Notes under the pieces: generated by a model | Seen by the model: the letters and a program-made list of their open reading frames with translations, nothing else | Told to the model about the DNA's origin: nothing | The model's database searches: none | Made by a program: the position numbers and the translations under genes | In this document: piece after piece, positions 56,989 through 64,000 of the stretch | Layout of the letters: every line of letters starts with the position of its first letter | Numbering within the stretch: the stretch's first letter is position 1 | DNA from: Candidatus Aegiribacteria sp. | GTDB taxonomy: Bacteria; Fermentibacterota; Fermentibacteria; Fermentibacterales; JCC-6 | DNA length: 64,000 nt | Direction: 5' to 3' | Assembly: GCA_023138735.1 (NCBI GenBank) | Contig: JAGLOY010000061.1 | Coordinates: 1 to 64,000 of the forward strand

Positions 56989-57948
56989 ATTCTGGCATCT
57001 GATGGTGTTTCCTTAATAGTTCCGGTTTACAACAGTGCTCAGTCACTGGCTGAGCTTACGAAACGGGTTCATGCTGTAATGATCAAGATGAAAATACCTT
57101 ATGAGATAATAATGGTTGATGATGGCAGCAGTGATGACAGCTGGTCTGTAATATCAAAGCTGAGTTGTGAATCCCACGAATTGAAGGGCATTCAGCTGAG
57201 CCGTAACTACGGCCAGCACAATGCACTGCTGTGCGGTATAAGAGCAGCGCGTATGCCGTTGATAATAACTATTGATGATGATCTTCAGTCCCCTCCTGAG
57301 GAGATTCCCCTGGTTTTTTCTAAACTGGATGATAACACAGATGTGGTTTACGGTACGCCGGCAGAGGAGAAGCACAGTTTCTGGCGAAAAGCCGCCTCAA
57401 GAATTACAAAAATGGTACTGCAAAACGCCATGGGAGCGAGTACCGCGTCCAGAGTAAGTGCATTCAGAATTTTCAGAACCCGGCTTAGGGAGGCGTTCAG
57501 CGATTACGGAGGAGCATTCGTTTCCATCGATGTACTTCTATCCTGGGGAACAACAAGGTTTGAATCGGTTGATGTAAGACACGACCGCAGGAAGTACGGG
57601 CGCTCCCAATACACCATTCGCAGGCTTGTCTTTCACGCTTTGAACATGATGACAGGTTTCAGTACACTTCCTCTGGAGATAGCGAGCATGATGGGTTTCA
57701 TATTCACCCTTTTTGGTCTGTGTATTCTGATCTATGTGGTCGGGCGTTTTGTTCTGGAAGGAGGAAGCGTACCTGGCTTCCCGTTTCTTGCCTCAATAAT
57801 TGCTATTTTTTCAGGTGTACAGCTCTTTTCTCTTGGTATCATTGGTGAATACCTTGCCCGAATGCACTTCAGGATAATGGATAAACCATCCTATGCAGTG
57901 AGAACTGAAACAGACGATGCGTTAGGTGTGGAGTCCTTAAAAGAATGA
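56989..57948 (+). CDS. Family 2 glycosyltransferase, ArnC/GtrB-like, probable AUU start
   Basis: 319 residues if begun at ATT 56989. The N-terminal strand of the GT-A fold, VSLIVPVYNSAQSL, is encoded upstream of the first usable ATG (57079), so that ATG cannot be the true start. Motifs are VDDGSSDDS (near 40), LSRNYGQHNAL, the IDDDLQSPPEE metal site (near 96), SAFRIFRTRLREAF (near 155), and two C-terminal membrane helices (about 235-300). Enzymes of this type load a sugar on undecaprenyl phosphate. The gene is coupled to wecD by an ATGA overlap. CTG at 56992 is an alternative start. Confidence 0.82.
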   Translation: MLASDGVSLIVPVYNSAQSLAELTKRVHAVMIKMKIPYEIIMVDDGSSDDSWSVISKLSCESHELKGIQLSRNYGQHNALLCGIRAARMPLIITIDDDLQSPPEEIPLVFSKLDDNTDVVYGTPAEEKHSFWRKAASRITKMVLQNAMGASTASRVSAFRIFRTRLREAFSDYGGAFVSIDVLLSWGTTRFESVDVRHDRRKYGRSQYTIRRLVFHALNMMTGFSTLPLEIASMMGFIFTLFGLCILIYVVGRFVLEGGSVPGFPFLASIIAIFSGVQLFSLGIIGEYLARMHFRIMDKPSYAVRTETDDALGVESLKE

Positions 57949-58679
57949 TCGAATATCTTGAGTGGGATAGTGATTTTTTTGGTATTTCCGTGGGTTCTGT
58001 CAGAAGTAGTGTTGCTTCTGATCGTAAACTGCACTCTATTCTCTGCGAGATGAGGGAAAGCAATTTCAATCTGGTCTATGTAACTCTACCAATGTACAGA
58101 CTCGATCTGATTAACAGGATTCTGCACGAGGAAGGTACAATACCTGCGGGAACCAGAGCGGAGATGGTACTTGATCTTGAGAAATACAGTTCTTCGCAAT
58201 CGGTTATTCAGTCCGACAATGTCATCCTGAGAACCGCTGAAAACGAGGATGAAGCTTCCGTTGGTGGACTGGCGAGCTATTGTTTCCGCGGTCTTACCCG
58301 TTTCTACAGGGATCCCCGGCTCAGTGACGAAAAGTGCGACGAGCTTTATCGGATATGGGCCGAAAGGGATATCAGGAGAAGCGGAAATTCTAACCTGATA
58401 TGCACCTGCGAAGGTAAACCTGTCGGGTTCTGTACTGTTGATATAACTGGAGATGGGAGTGCAAAGATAGGACTTATAGGAGTAAAACCTGATTTTCGCG
58501 GCTTTGCTCTGGGACAGGTACTGCTTAATAAAACAGCCGGGATATTGCGGGATAAATCATGTGGGCATCTGCTTGCTGTAACTCAGCTGGAGAGCGTTGG
58601 GGCAATGAGAATGTACGAGAGAGCGGGGTTCCTGCTTCAGGATACAAGTATTGTAGTACATTTCTGGAAGGATATGTAA
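57945..58679 (+). CDS. wecD: WecD/RffC-like dTDP-fucosamine acetyltransferase
   Basis: 244 residues. The start YLEWDSDFFGISVGSV and the following helix match RffC/WecD. The C-terminal GNAT domain shows ICTCEGKPVGFCTVD, IGLIGVKPDFRGFALGQ (acetyl-CoA site, near 180) and ESVGAMRMYERAGF. It N-acetylates dTDP-4-amino-4,6-dideoxygalactose, the product of WecE, giving dTDP-Fuc4NAc, a precursor of enterobacterial common antigen and O-antigens. wecE follows 10 bases later, the expected pair. Confidence 0.85.
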   Translation: MIEYLEWDSDFFGISVGSVRSSVASDRKLHSILCEMRESNFNLVYVTLPMYRLDLINRILHEEGTIPAGTRAEMVLDLEKYSSSQSVIQSDNVILRTAENEDEASVGGLASYCFRGLTRFYRDPRLSDEKCDELYRIWAERDIRRSGNSNLICTCEGKPVGFCTVDITGDGSAKIGLIGVKPDFRGFALGQVLLNKTAGILRDKSCGHLLAVTQLESVGAMRMYERAGFLLQDTSIVVHFWKDM

Positions 58680-58689
58680 GGAAAATGAA

Positions 58690-59820
58690 ATGAACAGGAA
58701 GTGGAGGATACCTTTTAACAGACCTGCCCTGATGGGCAGGGAGATTGAATATGTACAGCAGGCTATAGAGGATGGCCATATTTCCGGGGGGGGAAGCTTC
58801 ACTGAGAAATGCCAGAATCTGCTCAAGGATTCCCTGAATGCTGAAGCTGTAATCCTCACCACCTCCGGTACCCATGCTCTGGAGATTGCTGCTCTTCTTC
58901 TTGATTTAGCACCTGGTGACGAGGTGATTATGCCCTCGTTCACCTTTGTCTCCACCGCAAATGCTTTTGCTCTGAGGAATGCCAGAATAATCTTCGCAGA
59001 TATCAGACCTGACACACTGAATATTGATGAGGAACAACTTCCTTCGCTGCTGTCAGAAAGGACCAGGGCAGTGGTTCCCGTGCACTACGGAGGAGTTGCC
59101 TGTGAAATGGATGCTATCAGTGAGTTATGCAGGGTAAGGGGCATTACAGTTATAGAAGACAACGCACATGGTCTTTTTGCAACTTACGGAGGTAGATACC
59201 TTGGTACTATGGGCAAGATGGCTGCACTGAGTTTCCATGAGACGAAAAATGTTACATGTGGTGAAGGCGGAGCTTTGATCATCAATGATCCATCCCTGAT
59301 CTCAAGGGCCGAGATAATCCGAGACAAGGGTACCGATAGATCCCGCTTTATAAGGGGTGAAGTGGATAAATATACCTGGGTTTCACTGGGTTCCAGCTAC
59401 CAGCCATCAGATATGCTGGCAGCTTACTTGCTGGCGCAGCTTGAGAAAAGGCTCGAGATAACCAGGAAACGTTCGCTTCTGTGGAACAGGTATATGGATG
59501 GTCTGGACGATTGGGCGGTAGGCAACAGAGTACGACTTCCTATTGTACCAGATGGCTGCAGGCATTCAGCGCACGTTTTCTACCTGTTGATGCCAGATAA
59601 GGTATCCAGGGACACCCTTATCGAGAAACTAAGGCGAAAAGGCATTCTTGCGGTTTTTCATTATCAGCCGCTGCATTTATCAGGAATGGTTAAGGAAAGC
59701 TTCGAGTGTCCCGTAACGGAGTCTGTTGCTTCAAGGCTGGTCAGGTTACCTCTCTACTTTGGATTGGATGAAACAGAACAGGATTCAGTCATCGGAGAAG
59801 TCCGGAATCTAAAACTATAA
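58690..59820 (+). CDS. wecE: WecE/RffA-type dTDP-4-amino-4,6-dideoxygalactose transaminase
   Basis: 376 residues, aligning by eye with WecE along its length: IPFNRPALMGREIEYVQQAI, PGDEVIMPSFTFVSTANAF, IVPDGCRHSAHVFYLL, and VPVHYGGVACEMDAI near 137. The PLP lysine is in SFHETKNVTCGEGG (near 185). It transfers an amino group from glutamate to dTDP-4-keto-6-deoxyglucose. The dehydratase and thymidylyltransferase (RmlA, RmlB) are not in the window. AAGGAAA precedes the ATG. Confidence 0.92.
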   Translation: MNRKWRIPFNRPALMGREIEYVQQAIEDGHISGGGSFTEKCQNLLKDSLNAEAVILTTSGTHALEIAALLLDLAPGDEVIMPSFTFVSTANAFALRNARIIFADIRPDTLNIDEEQLPSLLSERTRAVVPVHYGGVACEMDAISELCRVRGITVIEDNAHGLFATYGGRYLGTMGKMAALSFHETKNVTCGEGGALIINDPSLISRAEIIRDKGTDRSRFIRGEVDKYTWVSLGSSYQPSDMLAAYLLAQLEKRLEITRKRSLLWNRYMDGLDDWAVGNRVRLPIVPDGCRHSAHVFYLLMPDKVSRDTLIEKLRRKGILAVFHYQPLHLSGMVKESFECPVTESVASRLVRLPLYFGLDETEQDSVIGEVRNLKL

Positions 59821-59891
59821 CCGGTCACAATGTATAGTATGTTTCTGATATTTTTTCGTTCGAAGTTTCATACTGAAAAGGGGAAATACTA

Positions 59892-60896
59892 TTGCGTACG
59901 AGGTTTATTGATCTAGTTTCTATTGAGGTTTACGGTGGGAAGGGCGGAGATGGTATCGTCTCTTTCCGAAGGGAAGCGTATGTCTCAAAGGGTGGCCCAA
60001 ACGGTGGTAACGGGGGTGCAGGTGGCGATGTTATTCTTGTAGTTGATCCGAAACTTACTACACTCGCGGATTTCAGAAACGGAGCCATCTTCAGGGCTGA
60101 AAATGGAAGATCCGGCGGTTCGGCCAACAAGACAGGCAGAGGGGGGAGGGATGAAATACTCAGAGTTCCTCCAGGCACTGTAGTTTGTGATTCCGATACC
60201 GGAGAGCAGCTCGGTGACCTAACGGAAGCCGGACAGGATCTGCTGGTTGCTCCCGGAGGAAAGCCAGGGAAAGGAAATGCCTTATTTGCAACTCCAAAGG
60301 TAAGAGCACCGCGGAAGTTCACGAAAGGGGAGCCCGGCACCTACAGGAAAATCCGTCTGGAACTCAGTCTAATAGCTGACGCTGGTCTCATCGGGGTTCC
60401 AAATGCCGGAAAATCGACCATTCTGTCCACTGTAAGTGCTGCGAGACCAAAGATCGCGGGATACCCTTTCACCACACTGAACCCGGCTCTTGGAATGGTG
60501 AAAATGGCAAAGGGTTTCAGTTTTGTGCTGGCCGATCTTCCCGGCCTTATAGAGGGCGCCAGTGAAGGAGTAGGCCTCGGATTGCGGTTCCTCAGGCATG
60601 TTGAGCGGAACAGAATACTCATATTCATAGTTGGAGCCGGACTGGAGATGGACCCTTCGGAGCAGTACAGAACCGTCCGTGAAGAAGTGATGACGTACAA
60701 ACCTGATCTGGAAGAGCTGGATGAAATAGTCGTACTTTCCAAAGCCGATCTAATCAATGAAGAAGAGAAAATGACCATTCTTGAAACGCTTCCGGAAGGA
60801 ACAATGGTTATATGCGCTGTTACCGGCCTGGGAATGGAAGAATTTCTTAGAACGATAGCAGCTTCTATACGCCGGCTCCGGAATGCTGACAAATGA
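59892..60896 (+). CDS. obgE: Obg/CgtA GTPase of ribosome assembly
   Basis: 334 residues. Gly-rich Obg domain (1-158; GGKGGDGIVSFRREAYV, GGPNGGNGGAGGDV) and G domain with G1 GVPNAGKST (near 168), G2 PFTTLNP, G3 DLPGLIEGAS and G4 SKAD. No extra C-terminal domain. It works in large-subunit maturation and stress signalling. The start is TTG at 59892 after AAGGGGAAA. The stop overlaps the dprA start as ATGA. Confidence 0.95.
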   Translation: MRTRFIDLVSIEVYGGKGGDGIVSFRREAYVSKGGPNGGNGGAGGDVILVVDPKLTTLADFRNGAIFRAENGRSGGSANKTGRGGRDEILRVPPGTVVCDSDTGEQLGDLTEAGQDLLVAPGGKPGKGNALFATPKVRAPRKFTKGEPGTYRKIRLELSLIADAGLIGVPNAGKSTILSTVSAARPKIAGYPFTTLNPALGMVKMAKGFSFVLADLPGLIEGASEGVGLGLRFLRHVERNRILIFIVGAGLEMDPSEQYRTVREEVMTYKPDLEELDEIVVLSKADLINEEEKMTILETLPEGTMVICAVTGLGMEEFLRTIAASIRRLRNADK

Positions 60897-61990
60897 ACAG
60901 CGCTATCCTGTTATCATCCTGGGATAAAGTAAGCAGGGAAGATCTCAGAAGGCTTCTGCGCAAACACACACCTGACGAATCTGTTGAGATACTGAAAAGG
61001 GAAATCCCCTCAGGAATGCCGGATAAAGAAAAGTTCGAACGGATGACTGTTTCCGCTGCGGCACAGTGTATGAAGGCTGTTATCTACGGAAATGATGATT
61101 ATCCCGATATTCTGATCAACATACCGGATCCGCCTGTCGTATTGTTTTACCTGGGGAATTTTGAAGGGTTTCTTACCATGCCCGCGATTGCGGTTATAGG
61201 ATCAAGACGCTGTACTACTTACGGAAGGAAGGTTGCCAGAACACTTGCGCGTGAATTTGTAAGAAACGGTGTTGCAGTAGTCAGCGGCCTGGCGAGAGGT
61301 ATAGATGGTGAAGCGCATAGAGGTGTTGTCGAAGCGGGCGGTGTAACGATGGCAGTGCTTGGGAACGGTCTTGATTCCTGTTACCCCCCGGAGCATGACC
61401 GATTGTCGGAGAGTATTCTCGAAAAGGGAGTTCTTCTCAGCGAATATCCCCCGGGCACGGAACCTGCCAGGTATAGATTTCCCGAGAGGAACAGGCTCAT
61501 AAGCGGTTTTTCAAGAGGAGTGGTAGTAGTGGAGGCGGGCAGGAAAAGCGGAACGATGATTACAGTGAATACTGCACTTGATCAGGGCAGGGATGTATTT
61601 GCTGTACCCGGAGAAGTGACGAGAGCCCTTTCAATGGGGACGAATATGCTGCTTCGGGATGGGGCTGGAGTAGTCATCACTGCGGACGATGTTTTAGAAC
61701 CCCTGGGGCTGGCACACGATGCGGAAAGCTCGAGGGATACTTACGAACCGGAGAACGATACCGCAAAGGCGATACTTGAAAACCTGTCAATTGAAACTCT
61801 CCATTTTAACCAGCTGCTAAGATTGGTTGGGGTTGCTACCGCTGTGCTGCAGTCTGAATTGCTGAGTCTTGAGATGGCCGGTGTTGTTTCCCAGCACCCG
61901 GGGAAGTTCTATTCGTTAGGCCCGGCCCCCGGTGCCCAACCCCAGGATGCTGATTATTTCAAGGACGGTTTCGGTCGGGGTGATACCTGA
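60893..61990 (+). CDS. dprA: DNA-processing protein DprA/Smf
   Basis: 365 residues with the Rossmann-like core: IGSRRCTTYGRKVA (near 102), VSGLARGIDGEAHRG (near 132), NGLDSCYPPEH, FPERNRLISG (near 198) and EAGRKSGTMITVNTAL. A C-terminal winged-helix domain follows, ending FYSLG. DprA loads RecA on incoming single strands in natural transformation, which fits with type IV pili. The last 22 residues (PAPGAQPQDADYFK...) extend past the usual end and lie antisense over aroK. Starts in the obgE stop. Confidence 0.94.
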   Translation: MNSAILLSSWDKVSREDLRRLLRKHTPDESVEILKREIPSGMPDKEKFERMTVSAAAQCMKAVIYGNDDYPDILINIPDPPVVLFYLGNFEGFLTMPAIAVIGSRRCTTYGRKVARTLAREFVRNGVAVVSGLARGIDGEAHRGVVEAGGVTMAVLGNGLDSCYPPEHDRLSESILEKGVLLSEYPPGTEPARYRFPERNRLISGFSRGVVVVEAGRKSGTMITVNTALDQGRDVFAVPGEVTRALSMGTNMLLRDGAGVVITADDVLEPLGLAHDAESSRDTYEPENDTAKAILENLSIETLHFNQLLRLVGVATAVLQSELLSLEMAGVVSQHPGKFYSLGPAPGAQPQDADYFKDGFGRGDT

Positions 61991-62452
61991 TGTGTCTATC
62001 CGGTTGGGTAGAGAATTGTAGTGCTCATGCCTTTTCTTCAGCAGTTCAATGAATATCCTGTCGTTACTTGCAAGGGGTCTGTTTCCGTTCTGAGATAATC
62101 TCCGTTCAAGGAGTATATCATCTGACGCGGTAAGAGTGATTATGATCCCATTATTCCTGACCGCGAGGAGATTATTGTTTTCCAGCAGGCTGCCGCCTCC
62201 TAGGGCCAGGACTATACTCTCTGCGGTTGAGAGAAGTGAATTCAGTGCTTCCGATTCCAGCCTTCTGAATTCATCTTCATTAAAACGGCTGAAAATATTG
62301 GAAATGCTCATGGAAGCCTTCTCCTCTATAAGGGTATCAAGATCGTGGAAAGGTAGACCCAGCAGTATCGCCAGGAGTTTTCCTGTGGTTGATTTACCGG
62401 AGCAGGGAGGTCCGGTAACAAAGATCGATCCGTTTCCAGTCAGGCTGTTCAT
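61916..62452 (-). CDS. aroK: Shikimate kinase AroK
   Basis: 178 residues. Walker A GPPCSGKST (near 14-22), DLDTLIEE (Asp of the shikimate site), FRRLESEAL (Arg), LALGGGSLL (near 82) and the lid RPLASNDR region, all as in AroK. It phosphorylates shikimate on the way to chorismate. It converges on dprA and the two ends overlap by 75 bases. Confidence 0.92.
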   Translation of the reverse strand: MNSLTGNGSIFVTGPPCSGKSTTGKLLAILLGLPFHDLDTLIEEKASMSISNIFSRFNEDEFRRLESEALNSLLSTAESIVLALGGGSLLENNNLLAVRNNGIIITLTASDDILLERRLSQNGNRPLASNDRIFIELLKKRHEHYNSLPNRIDTSGITPTETVLEIISILGLGTGGRA

Positions 62453-62756
62453 TGAATGATGATAATCAAATAAGCCGGTGCCGCAAGTTTTGAAGCTGAA
62501 ATCTAGAAGCCCAGTAATAGTTGGGGTCGTATCTTGAATTTCGGCATTCGTTGATGTTTTAACAAATCAAATGCCAAAATTCAAGATACGACCCCGATAG
62601 ATGTTAGGTCCGGCCCTAATTTTGCCGGTTGACGGATTACTACTGGTGATGTATTGACTTCAACGTCTGTTAAGATGGAGAGATAAATATACTCTTGATT
62701 CTGATATCCTATTTCTGCTTTTACAGATCGGTATTGCCGGTAAATCGGAGAGAATT
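62453..62756. other. 304-base intergenic region with a REP-like palindrome
   Basis: No gene was found between aroK and the HU-fusion gene. The region carries the long inverted repeat at 62523-62595 and a smaller CCGGC/GCCGG pair near 62611-62627. I saw no clear promoter with normal spacing for the HU-fusion gene. Confidence 0.6.
62523..62595. repeat. REP/RAYT-type long imperfect palindrome
   Basis: Two 26-base arms (62523-62548 and 62570-62595) are complementary at 25 of 26 positions around a 21-base centre. Each outer end is GGGGTCG (or its complement CGACCCC). This length and the GGGG-starting ends are typical of REP palindromes moved by RAYT (TnpA-REP) transposases; no transposase gene is in the window. 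It lies outside genes, between aroK and the HU-fusion gene. Confidence 0.75.
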
Positions 62757-63287
62757 ATGACAAAGGATGAACTTGCTGGAGTTGTAGCTGAAAAAACCGG
62801 CGTTAGCAGGAAAGTGGCAAGATCGGTACTGGCAACCCTGCTTGACACCATTACTGAGCAGCTTTGCAACGGAGAAATAATTTATCTGAGAGGTTTCGGC
62901 TGTTTCGAGACAAAAGAGGGAAGAAGAAGAAGAGCACGTGATCCGCAGGGAGATGGAATAATAGAGATACCTCCTCGGATCAGACCAGTCTTCAGACCCT
63001 ATAATGACCTTAAGGATGCAGTACAGGAGAAACTCGGGAAAAGGGTTACCGTTGATTTTCTTTGTCTGAGCGCAAAAAATGCTCTAACGGTGTCCGTGGT
63101 AGGAAAATTCAACAACTGGAATCAGGCAAGCAACCCGATGCAGCGCCTTCCCGACGGAAGCTGGGTTGGGGAGATTCGGGCTGTTTCAGGGCAGACATTG
63201 AAATATCAGTACTGGATAGACGGCACACTCGAAAACGATCCAGCGTTTCCTGCCGACAGTAAGGGCAATACAGTGAGGCAGATATAA
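62757..63287 (+). CDS. HU/IHF-family DNA-binding protein fused to a CBM48/AMPK-type glycogen-binding domain
   Basis: 176 residues. Residues 1-95 are an HU/IHF domain: TKDELAGVVAEKTGVSRKVA, IIYLRGFGCFETKEGRR and a beta arm of RRRARDPQG..., then IRPVFRPYNDLKDAV. After LGKRVTVDFLC the rest (about 98-176) is an E-set domain of the glycogen-binding type: VSVVGKFNNWNQASNPM, LPDGSWVGEI, LKYQYWIDGTLENDP, with the conserved W and K/Y positions. The reading frame is continuous with no stop or frameshift between. GGAGAGAA precedes the ATG. The stop overlaps the next start (TAATG). HU domains bend DNA; the second domain binds alpha-glucan or acts in protein contacts. I do not know of a described fusion of this type. 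Confidence 0.85.
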   Translation: MTKDELAGVVAEKTGVSRKVARSVLATLLDTITEQLCNGEIIYLRGFGCFETKEGRRRRARDPQGDGIIEIPPRIRPVFRPYNDLKDAVQEKLGKRVTVDFLCLSAKNALTVSVVGKFNNWNQASNPMQRLPDGSWVGEIRAVSGQTLKYQYWIDGTLENDPAFPADSKGNTVRQI

Positions 63288-64000
63288 TGGTTTCGGGAAC
63301 TAAACACCGCTCACCCAGAAGAGCAAGAAGGAAAAAACCCAGCAGGATAAGAAATGTTATCCTGGTTTCAGTGCTTTTCCTTGGTGCATCATTTATTGCT
63401 GTACTTGCGATACCTGCACCCGGGATTGCTGGTGAAATACGCCGGTTCCTTTACGGGAAACTGGGATGCCTTTCCCTTCTTATACCGCTTTTTCTCTTTC
63501 AGACAGGAGCATGGCTTCTTGATTTCAAATTCAGGAAGACCGGGTTTAGAATACTGTCGGGTATCGCTGTCACAGGCTACTTCTTCACCGCTGTGCTTGA
63601 TTTCGTCATAAGCAGAAGGATATACGCATTTCATAATATTCCAGGCGGCAGTATTGCAGGAACCCTTGGAGATATTCTCCTTCCCGTTATCGGAGTCGCA
63701 ATAACATTCCTGATTCTTTTTACGGCGTTTGTGGCTTCACTTGTTGCTTTTACAGGATGGGATATCAGCAGTGATTTTAAGTCGATCGCCGAGGGGCTAC
63801 AAAGATTATTAGATAGAAGTGGCTCTAGAAAGAAGAAAGAGAAGCCAGGAAAAAGAAAGATATCTGAAACTGAAGAACCAAACGCATGGTCGCGGATTAA
63901 TACGGTTGAATCCATACCCATGATACCTTTAGTGTCGGATGTTGCTAAGCCGGATGAAAACGATTTATCGGCAGAGCGTATAAAGAGCAGAAAATCGAAG
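63287..64000 (+). CDS. ftsK: FtsK/SpoIIIE-like DNA translocase, N-terminal part (cut by window edge)
   Basis: The frame opens with ATG at 63287 in the previous stop codon (TAATG) and stays open to the end, so only about 238 residues are visible. A basic N-terminus (SPRRARRKKPSR) is followed by four membrane segments (about 25-45, 60-80, 88-108, 122-150; for example LLPVIGVAITFLILFTAFVA) ending TGWDI, then a charged Lys/Glu-rich linker. This is the four-helix plus linker layout of FtsK-family proteins that move DNA during chromosome segregation. The motor domain would lie outside. Assignment rests on layout and GTLGDILLP-like spacing only. Confidence 0.65.
   Translation, partial: MVSGTKHRSPRRARRKKPSRIRNVILVSVLFLGASFIAVLAIPAPGIAGEIRRFLYGKLGCLSLLIPLFLFQTGAWLLDFKFRKTGFRILSGIAVTGYFFTAVLDFVISRRIYAFHNIPGGSIAGTLGDILLPVIGVAITFLILFTAFVASLVAFTGWDISSDFKSIAEGLQRLLDRSGSRKKKEKPGKRKISETEEPNAWSRINTVESIPMIPLVSDVAKPDENDLSAERIKSRKSK

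Overview
The window comes from a diderm (Gram-negative) bacterium, most likely a deep branch of the Fibrobacteres-Chlorobi-Bacteroidetes (FCB) group. The evidence is BamA, a Skp-like chaperone, lipid A genes, LptF/LptG permeases, an LpxC-FabZ fusion and a SprA homologue (outer-membrane translocon of type IX secretion). I cannot name the phylum from sequence alone; a candidate phylum such as Fermentibacterota would fit. No rRNA, tRNA, CRISPR array, prophage or complete insertion sequence was seen. Coding density is high.

Layout. 1-7.8 kb (+): envelope operon with the bamA 3' end, skp, lpxD, lpxC-fabZ, lpxA, a DUF5683-like protein, an ECF sigma factor with its zinc-finger anti-sigma factor, and an exported barrel-like protein. 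7.8-15 kb: membrane protein, a lipoprotein with a degenerate M1-peptidase-like fold, a GH57 glucanotransferase/amylase and ligA. 15-24.5 kb: serC, lptG and lptF on the minus strand, divergent from a 1,867-codon sprA. 24.7-35.6 kb (+): type IV pilus block with two tandem pilB genes, pilT, pilC, pilS, pilR, a DUF2723-like GT-C glycosyltransferase coupled to pilR, and a pilin gene behind a near-consensus sigma-54 promoter. 35.7-59.8 kb: surface-glycan island, partly lower in GC, with GT-C and GT-2 enzymes, a long plus-strand operon (epimerases, DegT aminotransferase, metallophosphoesterase, ATP-grasp, methyltransferase, HisH/HisF/N-acetyl-sugar amidotransferase trio, glycosyltransferase, flippase-like protein), a minus-strand WlbA/WlbB operon, a second pilin with its own sigma-54-like promoter, and wecD-wecE. 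59.9-64 kb: obgE, dprA, aroK (antisense overlap with dprA), a REP-like palindrome, an HU-family protein fused to a glycogen-binding-type (CBM48/AMPK) domain, and the start of an ftsK-like gene that runs off the window.

How it fits together. The first half builds and monitors the outer membrane. The pilus block carries its own two-component regulator, and both pilin genes have the matching promoter class plus a shared 11-bp upstream motif, so PilS/PilR probably controls both. The glycan island resembles the pathway to 2,3-diacetamido/acetamidino uronic acid sugars (WlbA, WlbB, amidotransferase trio) plus dTDP-Fuc4NAc (WecD, WecE), with GT-C and GT-2 enzymes to assemble or attach them.

The most unusual items are the HU-glycogen-binding-domain fusion translationally coupled to ftsK, two genes that appear to start at AUU, the twin sigma-54-controlled pilins, and the operon combining ATP-grasp, metallophosphoesterase and sugar-amidation genes.
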